A DNA stretch of 64,000 nucleotides from Trichobilharzia szidati (taxonomy: Eukaryota; Platyhelminthes; Trematoda; Strigeidida; Schistosomatidae): assembly GCA_944472155.2 (NCBI GenBank), contig OX235271.1, positions 27,970,977-28,034,976 on the forward strand. The letters run 5' to 3'. The notes beneath the pieces were generated by a model. The model was not told the DNA's origin and made no database searches. It saw only the letters and a program-made list of their open reading frames with translations. Numbering within the stretch: the stretch's first letter is position 1; each line of letters starts with the position of its first letter. Below, piece after piece: positions 31,061-42,262 of this stretch. Made by a program: the position numbers and the translations under genes.

Positions 31061-31606
31061 ATTTCAGAGTAATGAACGTCATTCTTGCTTTCTCAATCAC
31101 GATTGTGTTTGAAATCTTAATCCATGTTACCGGCAGGGGTTGAAATGATGCAGGTCATATCAGATAAGTGGAAGGAGATAATCTTGTTTGGATTCTTCTT
31201 GTAGATGGTGATTAACACTTGTTGATAGGCTCATCTGAAGTCCTATTTCCACTGCTTGCCTCTTCTACCATCCTGCTGGTTTTCGCTTGTAAATTATCTG
31301 AGATGTCTGGATATTCTGGGGTGTTTTTGTCAGTTCAAAGTACGGCTGTCTTCTCGCTTCTGGGGGCTTTTACATGGCCGACTATCTGATATTCAATATC
31401 GAGGCTAAGAAGGCGACCAGCAATTGATGAATGTCTGCAGTAACCTGTTGACAATGCTTTTGAGCGACATGTGCAGCGAATCTCTTAGCTAGAAGTTATA
31501 GAAGCACAGACTAACCTTAGATTAATACTGAAAATTCAGATCCTTTTCCTCGAGCTGTGTGCTACGGATCACTACACAGTGACTTCAGAATAATGAACAG
31601 TCTTGC
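30609..31606 (-). mobile_element. RTE-A LINE, old copy in and beyond arm A
   Basis: Inverted end TTCTCAGTAGAACATACTAC, then TTAGCTTCTGAATATTTTTTGGG, AGAATTTCTTGCTGATCACA and GCTGTTGATGAATATCCCC, as in decayed RTE-A. A second stretch from about 31370 repeats the C-terminal words (GCGACCAGCAATTGATGAAT, AACCTGTTGACAATGC), so two old copies or a duplication are present. It ends at the target site of the next, younger RTE-A. Confidence 0.6.
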
Positions 31607-31619
31607 ATTTCCGATGCTA

Positions 31620-32699
31620 TTTTTATTATTATTATTGTTCCCTTGGGTTCCTAGTGGAACATAGGGCTTCAACTGCACGTATCCACTTGCTTCTGTCTTC
31701 TGCTGTACTTTTCACTTGCATCCATGTTAGTCCATACTGTTTCAACTCCTCTTCACACGATCTCCTCCATGTCACCCTTGCACTGACGTCCCACTCGCCA
31801 CTCGCTTCCCTTTCGGGTTCCACTCGAGCACTGGCCTGACGCGCGATGTCACCCAGCGGCCTCCTCAGCGAGTGAGTGTCCAATCCATCTCCACTTTCTC
31901 CTGCATATTTGTTGTGGCGATTGGTTCTTGTTTTGTTTGTTCCCATAGTTTCTTGTTGGTTCTTGTTCTTTCCGGCCATCTGATCTTCAGTATAGAGCGA
32001 ACGAAGACAGCTGTTGATAAAGGTCTGCAACAGGCTGTTGGAAATATTCTTTGTGACCCACCGCCAAGTTTCTGATCCATCCGTATAGAAGAACTGACTG
32101 ACTTGACGTTTGTATTGAAAATCCGAATCACTTTGTTGTTGATGCAGGCTGAGTGACAGTGGAAGATTTCCAGATTGGTTGTTTCAGGTTGATGAATGTG
32201 TTTCTCGCCTTCTCGATTCTCGCTCGATTTGACATCCTCGTCCGTTTCTCGTGTAGTTAGGACAATGCTCTCTAGATAAGTGAATGAATGAAGTAACCTC
32301 TTTCAAATCCCTCTCGTCGATGGTGATTGGCGCTGGATGTTGCTGCTGTTGTTGTTGTTGGTTGGTTGGTTATTTTCATAACCTCCGTCTTGTCTATGTT
32401 CACCTGGATGGAGTCCTGTCTTTGCTGCTTCTTCCACCAGTTTGTCGGTTTTCGCTTGTGAGTCTTCGATTTTGTGTGACATCAAACATAAATCATCCAC
32501 GCGCGAAATCCAGGTGTTCTAGGTTCTTCACGTTGGTCCAGGATATCCCTGTCTTCTCGTTTCCCACTGTCTGACGCATAATCCAGTCCACCACAATTAG
32601 GAATATCATTGGTGATAATGAGCACCCTTGTCTGACTCCTGTGTTTACTCAAAACGCCTCGCTTGGTTTTCCGTTGTGGATCACTTGACATGTGCCGTT
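31620..32699 (-). mobile_element. RTE-A LINE, young minus-strand insertion with target duplication
   Basis: The inverted tail (TTATTATTATTATTGTTCCC) and CCTAGTGGAACATAGGG start the copy. On the minus strand it has LQTFINSCLRSLYTEDQMAG, IRIFNTNVKSVSSSI and DDLCLMSHKIEDSQAKTDKL. It is 5'-truncated after the RT palm (GVRQGCSLSP equivalent at about 32610-32650). ATTTCCGATGCTA flanks it at 31607-31619 and 32700-32712, an exact 13-base duplication. Frames are broken. Confidence 0.9.
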
Positions 32700-32712
32700 A
32701 TTTCCGATGCTA

Positions 32713-33734
32713 GATAGACAAATATACACAGTCTTCATATATCAATCGAACATTTGATGAAGTTAGCAGTTAACTGAAATGCTTTGAAATGATTGGAAAC
32801 AGTTATCACTTTCACTAGAGAAATATAAATCAACCCTTTATAGGAATCGAATTGCACAATGCACTCACCATGATTCAGTTCCATTGAGTGAATAGTGAAC
32901 AATGAAGTATAACAATTGAAGCCATGATTCACACATACGTGACCTTGAACATTCATTTAAACACTTTAAACAAAGGAAAGTTTCAAATAAGTCAAAGATA
33001 GACTTACCTACATTCTATGGCAGCTTTTTCGTTATAAATTAAATTATTATATAAGTTAACAATAGTTCATAGTGTGATAAGAATGACACATTGCTTGGCC
33101 TAATTGTTACACCTCCAATGTGTACAATGGCATAATTTAAACCACATTATAAGAATAGTGTTTGTGTGAATATTGATTGTAGGACAAGTGAGAAAAATTC
33201 AGTTAAGAAGTCTTTTTCACTGGTGTCAATCTCACATTGAGGGGCTAATCTTGTCCTACTCTCTCTCTCTCTGACTGCAAATAACTGACCAATAAGAATA
33301 CAGACCTCTATTTCTGCTTTTGACTCATATACCTTCCCCCCTCTCCCAAGACACTGTTTAGGAAAAAAAGAGAGTGGAAATTGGCCAACCATTGACAATG
33401 TGTTCATCCTTATTTGGACAACCTTGATCCGATTTAGTTAAGTGCCCTTTTGTTTATAGTGTGAAGGACATACATACCAGTTATACTATGAGCTCGAAGT
33501 GTCTATCTGTATATGAGGAAAAGTGAATGCAGCTATACTGGTCATATAAAAATTAACTGATAATTTATCCAGCCAACTTTTTAACAGATAATAGGATTTT
33601 TAACCTGGGAAGAATTCATTTTCAAGAGTTCTTTTCGAAGAAAATTTTCACTGATTCCATGGGAGTACGTTGAAGAATCAAGTCCGTCCTCGTCCAAAAG
33701 GAGTGAACGAAACAGCTTTTCAATACTATTTAGG
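32713..33734. other. Spacer, nothing recognised
   Basis: Short (CT)n at about 33260-33272 only. Frames on both strands show no motif and no repeat in the window. Confidence 0.5.
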
Positions 33735-34145
33735 CAAAAGGTTAAACTACAGCAGCCACGAGAATATATATAACTACTTTTGACCTTCTGTTCCAGATAC
33801 GATTAACGCTTTTGAGGAGGGTCAAATGTTCGATTACTGTATGAATAATAGAAATTGAGAGAAATTATTTAAACATGCATGTGCTCGGGTAAACCTCGCC
33901 AGGGATGGGATAACTAGTCGTCTTGTGGGAGGATTGGGTGTTTTTGGAGTAGGGAGGGAAATTAGAGACTGGATTCAGAAATATAAACAGATCTGAGAAT
34001 ACTATAATTTATAGAAACCCCTTCCACAATTTTGGTGCTTTTAATGCTTCATAATTCAGATTAGTTTTTTTCAAAGTCAATGGAAAGGTCTACCTCCATG
34101 GCTGTTATAGTTAGTTTAACTCCCCTCCTTTAGTTTACAGTGGTT
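33735..34145 (+). repeat. Repeat E copy 2
   Basis: Colinear with 22741-23130: AACTACAGCAGCCACGAGAA, GTCAAATGTTCGATTACTGT, ATGAATAATA, TTTTGGTGCTTTTAATGCTT and GGCTGTTATAGTTAGTTTAACT. Differences are many, so the repeat is old. Confidence 0.5.
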
Positions 34146-34719
34146 TGTTGAATGACATTAGTTTTGGTTGTAAAAGACTCTGAAGGCTTATTTCTTTATT
34201 TATTCACTCAGTTAGTCAGTCAGAATACTTCACTATTTTGAAGATGAGATGTATGGAATACATTCTGTTACTCCGTAGACTGATGATATCGTCTTATTAA
34301 TTTATCATCCAAGAGTTTGAAAGCGAAGCAGATGACTTGATGTTTGATTTATTGTGAAATCGATTTATCGATCGATCTAAAAATGACTGTAACTTTCTAT
34401 TACCTAGAGATGGTTGTAATCACTTTCGAAGTAAATGAATGAGCAAAGAAGTTCTCCCATTCAGCCTAAACAAAATCCTGTACTCAGCATCAAGAAAGAA
34501 GAAAGAACAAGGATATATAGGAGTACATTTCTGTCAACTTGAAGTCCACTATCCACTCAAAGTAAGTTTATATATATTATTCCTTTAACATATACCGGTT
34601 TCTAGTCCCGATTAAAATACAGTCAGTCATGATCTGTACTCAAATGAAATTTCAACTGTGCTGCACTAAAGTGAGAAAAAAAGAATAATTTCCTGGGGGA
34701 TAATAAATATGGGAGAGTA

Positions 34720-35045
34720 ATTGCACCTGCGTCATTTTAGAACAATTCGAACGATGTCACCAACAGTCTCAAACGATTGATTCTTACCATCCTGAGGATC
34801 CCAACAAGGGCAGTCTACATCTGCACACATGGTCAAAACCAACACTCAAAGACTTCATGAACTAATGACAAGTTTTTTGGTCTGACCATTCCTAACTGCT
34901 TTCAAATCTATTTCCATGTTAGCTAAGATTTCTGTGCAAGAAAGACGACGGCCTGACATGCATGAAAAATGTGTCCTATCCATCTCAATCAATGTCACTA
35001 CACAACCTGATGGATTGACTTTCTCTGGTCATGGTCACATAAGCT
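34720..35045 (-). mobile_element. RTE-B LINE, decayed 3' end
   Basis: CTGCGTCATTTTAGAACAAT..CGATGTCACCAACAGTCTCAA, ATCCCAACAAGGGCAGTCTA and ATCCATCTCAATCAATGTCA parallel the inverted RTE-B 3' region at 11900-12190 in the same order. No frame survives. Confidence 0.65.
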
Positions 35046-35629
35046 CAAAATACTGCTACCAAATGTCATCATGATGTCTCCTGTTGAATGTCTATCTTTT
35101 ACTTCAGGATAGTCGGGGATCTACTTCATGTGAAACACTAGATCACGAAGTTGTCATTTTCACTGAAATCCTTACTTCAGGAATTCGACTTCGGCGTAAT
35201 CTGTCACTCAGTTATCTGATAGTGTCATATCCACTAAAATGTGGCCAAATATTGAATAAAGTGATTGTGTGTTATCAACATAATATTGGAGGTAGACTGG
35301 CGTGTCATTGTGTTCATTAGAGACTAGGGATGTCTCTGTGTGAATGAGTGAAAGTCAGTAGGTATGTCTTCCTCTTGTGACAGTTTGAGCAGTAATGCAA
35401 TGTTGTAATAGTTTGTAAATGTTTTGCAAGTGAGGGTAATGTCATCATTTCACCCATGTTAATCATCCTCATTCGAATGTGCTTTAACTTCCGAAATCCA
35501 TTTTCTGTTAAGATTCTATATGTTAACCTGTTCAGCATCGGGAATACGAGACAGATCTGCATTACTTAGGAATTAGTATGGAGATCTACAGTAATCAGTA
35601 CAACGGATAAGATCTCACTCCTAAACACT
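35046..35629. other. Spacer, nothing recognised
   Basis: A few 75-80 codon frames on both strands have no recognisable motif. The left 80 bases may continue the RTE-B fragment. Confidence 0.45.
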
Positions 35630-36665
35630 GACATCAAGTCAATTGTTCCTTCTGTATGCTTCGGAGAGTTCATGTGCACGTTACTGAAAGCATTTCTAAC
35701 AGCTTGCTACAGGTCTTATCGGCAGGTAACTTCCTTTTCTCTCTCAATACTGAAAATCCAATGGCCAACCGGGAAGTGTGATCAGCAAGAAATTCTGGTA
35801 ATGAATCGCCCTTGAACCCTTTCACCCAACAAATATTCAGAAGCTAACGGAGATGGATTCAAGATCACTCATGAATGTGTTGAGTAGAAGCTGAATGGGA
35901 AGCATCAAGTGAGAGTGATATGGAGAATATCGTATGAATATGAAATTAAGTTTGTTAACCAGTGATCGTGGTGGGTGAGAGTGACGCAGTAGACCGAGTG
36001 TGACGAAGATGTTTGGCTGATGTAGTATGTTCTACTGAGAAGTCAAAAAAGCAAGGGAAGTAACGGAAGACGACCAGCATCACTTCGTGTGTTTGTACTC
36101 ATCACACTGAGAAGATGAACACATATGGGTGTTTGTTTTGGGAAAGAAATGAAGGTGGTATATATCGGATATCTGTGTCTATCGATAGTGCATTCTCTCT
36201 TGAGATTGTTGTGTGTTGTATTGAGTAAGTTGGTTAGTGTCTATCAGTTCTTTATTCCAACTAATGTATTGTGTTTTCTTCCCTTGTAGATTTGACGGTG
36301 GTGATTTGGTTAGGTGTTGCAAATAGTAGTTGTTTTGTGTCGTATCAGAATCAGTGAGGTAGTTAGATGTACGACTGTATTGATGAAGTGATTCACTGCA
36401 ATCAACTATCCAGTATGTCCAGTCACTCATGCACGTATTGGGTACTTGGATGTTTTATCTGGTCAACTGGTTAGTTGGAGTTACTGCGTGACAGCCGTAC
36501 ACTCTACTACCTTGCTGGAGATCCGACTATTCGACGAGACAGTTTGAGTGAGAGATTGATGAGTGTGGGTGGATTTGTGATTTGTAGTTTTGTTTAGTTT
36601 TTTCGTTATACTTTCACTGTTTATTTGTTTTTCAGAATATGCGTACAGGTATGATTTGAATGTAT
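35630..36665. repeat. Inverted duplication, arm B
   Basis: The reverse complement matches arm A (29983-31060). It contains on the plus strand the C-terminal end of an RTE-A copy (ATTCTGGTAATGAATCGCCC, AGTATGTTCTACTGAGAAG) at 35640-36055, so the duplicated unit includes that older insertion. The right edge is ACAGGTATGATTTGAATGT at about 36647-36665. Confidence 0.8.
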
Positions 36666-36924
36666 ATCACTACAACGCATTTTGTAGTTGACACTGAGGT
36701 AGCGAAGTAGATTTTATATACGGTGTTTGTTTCTGTTCTGATCATACTCCATTTATGTCGGCTATTAATTATGTTCTTAATAGACTGTACTATGTAGAGA
36801 TACCTTCCGTGCTTTGGCTAACATACGTCTCGTGGTGTTAAAATGCTGGCTGGAGATGTGTTATGTTTGTGTACCAGATAGTTTTGTCGTCATTCAGCGA
36901 TGGCTTTTATCGTTTCTTTGCTCA

Positions 36925-37130
36925 GAGCTTTCAGCTCTGAAGTTTCTTAACTATAGTGACTTTCGTACTTGGTGGAGTTGCTAGCCTCTCGTCTAACTTT
37001 CCCTCTTTATCGGGCTTACTACTGTCCAAGTGAGGTTAAAGAGTGTGTCAACCGATAATGGAACTCAGAACCTTTGGCGTAGTCGCTGAACATTCTACTG
37101 CCTAACGATTGGTGCACAGATTCAGATGCG
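36925..37130 (-). repeat. Decayed SINE-1-type copy
   Basis: CTCTGAAGTTTCTTAACTAT, GTTGCTAGCCTCTCGTCTAA, CTTTCCCTCTTTATCGGGC and GAGGTTAAAGAGTGTGTCAA follow the inverted SINE-1 order. The head is remnant only. Confidence 0.55.
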
Positions 37131-37177
37131 TATAGATTTGTAATATTTGTGTTAATAATAATACTTAGACATTATTA

Positions 37178-37415
37178 TCTTTTTGTGTTCGTTTACGTTC
37201 CCATTGGACCATAGAGCTTCAAGCTAGAGGCTTGAAGTTTTGGTGGCAGCGGTGATGATTATTTTTACGGGATGGGGTTGCTAGCCTCATTCCCAATTTT
37301 CCCTCTTCATCGGTCTTATTACTTGCTCAGTGAGATCAAGAAATGCGTCGGCCGGGGACCGAACGCTGAACCACCCTCGTGGTTGGTGAGCATCCTATCG
37401 CTGTACCACAGATGC
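37178..37415 (-). mobile_element. SINE-1, minus-strand, with target duplication
   Basis: TTTACGTTCCCATTGGACCA..GAGCTTCAAGCTAGAGGC, GGGTTGCTAGCCTCATTCCC, TTTTCCCTCTTCATC, AATGCGTCGGCCGGGG and a decayed head. ACTTAGACATTATTA (37163-37177) and ACTTAGACACTATTA (37416-37430) flank it, 14 of 15 bases alike. Confidence 0.85.
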
Positions 37416-37430
37416 ACTTAGACACTATTA

Positions 37431-37970
37431 TTAGCATTATTATTATTATTCTGTTGGGTTCTGAGTGGGACATTAGGCTTCTGTAATATATCACATTTCA
37501 CCTTGTTCTTTCCAGTCTGTCTTAGCTGACTCCAAGACTGCCGATAAGCCCTTATTTTCTCCCTAGATGATTTCCTCTTTTTGAACTCCACAACCACGCC
37601 CATCTCTTCAATCATCAGTCACGTTCCACTTAGTGGCTAGCCTGAAGCTTGGTTTCACTCATTAGCCGCCTCCTTAGTGTGTCTAGTCCATCTCTAGTTG
37701 CTTCTGCATATTTTTCAGGCAGTAGGTTCTTGGTTAGTTTGTTGCTAGAATTCCCTACTGCTGATATATTAAGTGGCCGTTCATCTGATCTTCATTAGTG
37801 AGCCAGCGAAGATACCTGTTGACGCAAGTCTGCAGTTGGTTGAAACCGCTTTGCGTGACTCAGAATCCAAGCCTTTGAAGCGAGGTGGAGGAGGAGGAGC
37901 ACTGATTTAACATTAGTGCTGAAGACAAAGATCTTCTTTCTTTACTATGCGCGAAGTAGTTTCCCGTTGT
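37431..37970 (-). mobile_element. RTE-A LINE, old minus-strand copy
   Basis: (TTA)n, then CTGTTGGGTTCTGAGTGGGA, CACAACCACGCCCATCTC, CGATACCTGTTGACGCAAG-like words and GCTGAAGACAAAGATCTTCT. These match the inverted end, C-terminus and thumb of RTE-A. The microsatellite-like edge directly touches the SINE-1 target duplication. Confidence 0.7.
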
Positions 37971-38799
37971 TTCCTATTCTAAACAGTTTAGGGATGAGAT
38001 AAAACAAAGATGTCTCACATTGTTCTAAATCTGTCTTTCCATTCCCTTCCCAGTCAGCTAATTTAGGCCGTGTTTTGTAAGTATATATATCTGGAAATCA
38101 ATGTATCAATGTTGTTGAGAGAAAACTGTCAGGTTGAGGAGTACATTTCAATGACTTCATTTTAGTATTCTGGTTGCCCTGTCTGGCAGCATGTTGTTTC
38201 AAGAGAATCCTACTTGAAAGTAGATTTCGTCAACTTCAGTTGGATAACTTTTGAGAACTGAGGGACGTGAAATTTATAGGAGTAATTCTCGGTGGCTCAG
38301 TGAAGTACACAGGTCATCTGTGTCTTAGTGTTTAGAGATTGTTCATCAGTGTGCAATCACAACTTCAAGGTAGTGGTAACGTGAAACGTTTCTAGTCATG
38401 GATTTATCTTGGGTTTTAATCGATTTTCTGACTAATGATCGTTTTTTGATGAAAATTTATTTGTAAACATTCGAATACAACTAAGCCAACACATAAATGC
38501 TATGTATGCTTACCCCAGTATTAGAAGTTCATGGTTTGGTGAGGTGGAGACATGCGTAACACACATGTTCCAACTGCATTAGTCACCTCAGTCTCACAAA
38601 AGTGTAGATTCTGCATACATTTTACGACCACTTAATGACAAATCATCTAATCTAGAGTGAGTAACTCTAACTTTCTGTCCAGACTTAGCATTAATTGATG
38701 ATGGATGTTGGTTAGCTTAAGAGTACTTTGGAAATGAACTAGTGTTGATCAGAACAGTGCACAGCAATATTTTTTGTAGTGTTTAGCTGTTAATTTGAG
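37971..38799. other. Spacer, perhaps very old LINE remains
   Basis: At 38550-38620, ATGCGTAACACACATGTTCC..CTGCATTAGTCACCTCAGT vaguely resembles the inverted RTE-B end at 12140-12170. Nothing else is recognised. Confidence 0.35.
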
Positions 38800-39720
38800 C
38801 ATCTGTCTATCTGATGTCTTTAGGATTTCAAAGATGGCGCAGCGTAGCAACTGATGTGGTCAATGATCAGTTTACTAGTTTACTGACTCACTCCCGTTAA
38901 ATAAGTGAAGTGTTGAACACATTCACTATTTTCACTCTCTATCCTTAAGATGAGGAGCATTGCTTTTCATTTGAATGGGTTCAATACCCTTCCGAAATAT
39001 AGCTGTATTTTTGCTCAAGATGTTCAGATAGGTGTGTTTTATCAGTACCTTCATCTAGGATGACTATGTTATCTGCGTTTCCTTGAGCAATGAGACTTTT
39101 CCCTAATTATAAGTCAATTTCTGAGACTTCAAAGTCTACCAGAGTCTCATTCGTTAGTACAACACAGCTTCTTGTCTTCACTTCAGACGACGTCTGTCCA
39201 TAAGCTTCTACCCAACTGAATGAGTTTGAGTAGTATGCAATATATATGTTACTTCCTTGGCACCCCCTTCATAACTAGATGTTGCTACAGAACCTTTCGA
39301 CTGCCTAAGCCAAATGCAGGTTGGTTAGTATGCATCTGTTCTGGAGTTTGTCGACTGGAGAAAATATGATCAACACACCCTATTCAGGGCCTATATCTTG
39401 CCTGACTTCCTACGGGTTTGTTTTTAACCAACCCAGCTTAGTCTTTAAAGAACTATGGAAGCTAGAATCTTAGACAATGTGTTTGTTAAGATGCTCCCTC
39501 TGTGACTACTTTAGGAAAACTTGTTCCCTTTTTTTATAGACGGAGCTTGCCAACAATAGACACCGGCTGTATAAAACTACCTTGGAATCGTTTGCGCTAG
39601 TCAGCATTTCATCAGTACCAGTGAAGTCAAACCATCAAAACCGGCTGATTTGCCACCGTTTAGATTAGAGACCGCTTTTGTAACCTCAGCTATATTTTAG
39701 GGGGTCTATGTCTACATGCC
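38800..39720 (-). pseudogene. Decayed non-LTR reverse transcriptase (RTE-B-like)
   Basis: The minus strand near 39690-39620 reads GKSAGFDG (RT fingers: GKA.GPDGI). Near 39090-39010 it reads ADNIVILDEG.DKTHLSEHLE, aligning with motif C and its downstream helix (ADDIVLLGEDADKM..LL..L). Near 38910, AATAAGTGAAGTGTTGAACA matches the YLGS/NVEHVDHFTY region by position. Spacing agrees with one RT about 900 bases long. The frame is broken throughout and motif C is ADN rather than ADD, so it is dead. Confidence 0.6.
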
Positions 39721-39869
39721 ACTTATATAGGGATAGTGAACATTTGTACTGTAACTGTATGCCAGCAGAGCTACTCCACAAACTATCCTTCTTAAAGTTC
39801 TAGCGATCAGTCCTTAGAAGTCATTAAAGTTCAGTCCTTCTTGAAAATCATTTTACCTCATATGATTCG

Positions 39870-40760
39870 TTAATATCTTGTTTACCATAGAGAAAGTAAC
39901 GATAGTATCTCATTCCTAGACGTCTTCATGGCAAGGAAAGAAGATGGCACACTAAGAAGGAGTGTGTATAGGAAACCTATAACAACAGGTCAGTATACTC
40001 ATTTTTTGAGTTTTGTACCTTTGAAATATAAACGTAACCTGGTTAAGTGTCTGGTTCACAGAGCTAAGTTAATCTGTTCAGACGACTGCTTCAATCAGGA
40101 GCTTAAGATTATTAGAGAATTACTTAGAAAAAGTGGTTATCCAGATAAATTTATTGAGAAGAATATGAATTCAGCACCTAGGAGAGTCAGTATGGCAACA
40201 GTTCTGAAAAAACCAATGTTCATAAAACTGCAGTTCCTCGGTGACAACATCAGCGAAATCATAACACAGCCCCTGAAGAATGCAGTTAAAAGAGCTTACT
40301 ATGCAGCAGACGTACGTTGTCTCTTCACAACCACCCCTACTCTACGTTCAAGAAATAAGGATAAACTACCTAATTTTGCCTCTTCTATGTGTATCTACCA
40401 GTTTGACTGCAGCTGCGGAGCCAGCTACATTGGGCGTACAATTAGGCAGTTTCATCGTCGTATTTCCGAACATCATCCAACATGGTTAAGCAAGGGACAA
40501 ACAAGATCTATTCGTAGTTCTATTTTAGCATACCTTGTTGATACTGAACATAAGGTTGATGTTAATACTGCATTTAAAATTATTTATCGCATTCCTACTA
40601 ATCTTAATTTTTCTCTAGGAGTTCGTCTTGTACATCCATTTCCACCTTTTAAATGTGGATTGATTTTCTTCGTTAATTATCAACCCATTGAAATTTTGAC
40701 ACTGTTTAATTATTGTTAACAAACATATCACCACTTGATTGGTAAACTGTTGTGTATTGT
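39870..40760 (+). pseudogene. Penelope-like element: RT end plus GIY-YIG endonuclease, 5'-truncated
   Basis: A 263-codon frame (39928-40719), open further upstream as SFLDVFMARKEDG. Residues 14-36 read YRKPITTGQYTHFLSFVP, the RT C-terminal block of PLEs; 71-76 are YPDKFI. Residues 157-182 form the endonuclease core: Y157..C161-S-C163-G, then ASYIGRT (165-171) and an R..EH pair ending at 182. PLEs pair a telomerase-like RT with this nuclease, which nicks the target. After about residue 215 (YRIPTNLNFS) the expected R.AEALAI..P.LC.QK block is replaced by unrelated hydrophobic residues, so the tail is frameshifted or lost. The catalytic RT motifs (YVDD type) lie upstream of the truncation point. 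Confidence 0.85.
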
Positions 40761-41719
40761 AATAAAAATGCTATGTACATTTGAGTAGAGCTCAATCTTT
40801 CTGTTTTCTTAAATGAACCAAAATAGTTAACAGGTATTATCTACCTCAGATTACTTTTATATTTCTCTCACTTTCGTGCTCCATCATCTTTATAAGTCAT
40901 TCAGAAACACCTTTAATCAGCTTACGGTTGGATAGATTTCATTCCTCGTCCCATTCGAAGCCTTTCACTACCAGTTTTTCTGAGTTGGGTGAAACTACAA
41001 AAAGTCGATTGGTACTTGGTAACCTTTGGCTACAGGTTTTCAGCAGCCTTCACCACGGTATCTGTAACAGGCTAAATATGATGCCAAGCTTCCAAAAGAT
41101 GGGTATTGCTGCCAATCTTAGAAAAGCCGTCAGTTACCTCCACTGTATGGCTAGAGGTAGGGGGAGGAGGAGATGGGTTTCGTGGCTATTTGTCTTCTGA
41201 GTTAACTCAATCACAGGCAGGGATGCCCATGTTTTAATTATTGAATAACTAGTGTTGACACAGATATTCAGAAGCAGAGCAAATCATTGAAGGAATCTCT
41301 GAATCAATAGCTTATTACGAAATGGTCTATATTTGTCCCTGTGTCAATCTGACGTCTCAAGGCAACCACGTGAGACAATTTCACTCCTTTTGTTTGACAC
41401 TAGTTTCCATGTCTTCTTATGAAATCGTGGTGCAAACATCCATATACCTCAGTGGATGAAAGTAAGTGGGAAGTCTAACTCACTAATAATGACAGTATGA
41501 CAGGGATGCACATCATACACTCAGTGTCCAACATTTTTAAGCCTTCAGGTGTTGGGTCCAGGGATTCCCAGTTGGGTCACCAAGTGAAAAATCAAATCCG
41601 TGCCTGGCAACATTCGAAAAATTAATCAAATTCTCGCTAATGATTGGGTACACGAGGCGGTCATCTGAAAAAGAAGTGAAAAGTCATAAACAAACAGCTT
41701 CCAACAAGTTAGATCACAA
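40761..41719. other. Spacer with an unrecognised ORF
   Basis: A 90-codon plus-strand frame at 40928-41200 (MDRFHSSSHSKPFTTSFSEL at its start) has no known motif. At 41500-41640, words such as GGGATTCCCAGTTGGGTCAC suggest a decayed tRNA-headed SINE. Confidence 0.35.
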
Positions 41720-42262
41720 AGGTGATATCAGTTAGAGAATCGTGCTCGAGAACACATCCCACTATGGCTAAGTAAAGGTGAAGTTAAAACTATTAACAGC
41801 TGGATATTAGACCATCTGATGCAAACCGGTCACAAAACCAACGTAGAAGAATCCTTCTCTATAATATACCGGGTGCCTAACAAATTGCCAAAATCGTCGA
41901 AGCACCGCATGCTCCAAACAGCAGAGGCTATTGCAATTCGCCTCAAACAACCAGTGATCTGTGTTCAAAAGAAACAAGTCCAGCCCCTACTACTGCCCTG
42001 GCTGGCCTTCAGTAGAGACTATAAACTCATGAATTTGTACTATTACCGTTCCTAATTCTCCTGACATTCAGTTTATTTTATGTTGATGCTGTTCAGCTGT
42101 AATCTATCAATATTATTGATTCGATGTTATTTAAACAACATTAATGTCGTTCATAAGACTAATTCATTCATTCATTATAATGTATATATAACTGTAGAAC
42201 CTGATGATGAATTTATCGAAAAGAGTACTCTTTGTTCCGTGTCCATTCTTTTGAATCACTAA
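41720..42262 (+). pseudogene. Penelope-like element, C-terminal fragment and 3' terminal region
   Basis: From 41742 the frame reads RAREHIPLWLSKGEVKTINS, WILDHLMQTGHKTNVEESFS, IIYRVPNKLPKSSKHRMLQT and AEAIAIRLKQPVICVQKKQV to LLLPWL. The first part begins at the R..EH residues of the GIY-YIG nuclease, so the active-site start is missing. The last words are the usual PLE C-terminus. Downstream AT-rich sequence to 42262 is the 3' terminal region and carries a hammerhead-like motif at 42191-42240, where PLEs are known to have one. Confidence 0.8.
42191..42240 (+). ncRNA. Hammerhead-like motif in PLE terminus
   Basis: CTGATGA at 42201-42207 and GAAA at 42218-42221. GAAC (42197-42200) can pair with GTTC (42234-42237) as helix I. 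AAGAG/CTCTT (42221-42225, 42228-42232) forms a five-pair helix III, leaving T42233 as the unpaired cleavage base. Helix II (TGAATTTATC) pairs poorly, which weakens the call. The PLE at 58464-58503 repeats the architecture with different helix I bases (CAGC/GCTG). Confidence 0.42.

Noticed and set aside
38300..38400. GTGAAACG near ATCAGTGTG as another hammerhead
   Set aside because: No CTGANGA box at the proper distance and no complementary helices.
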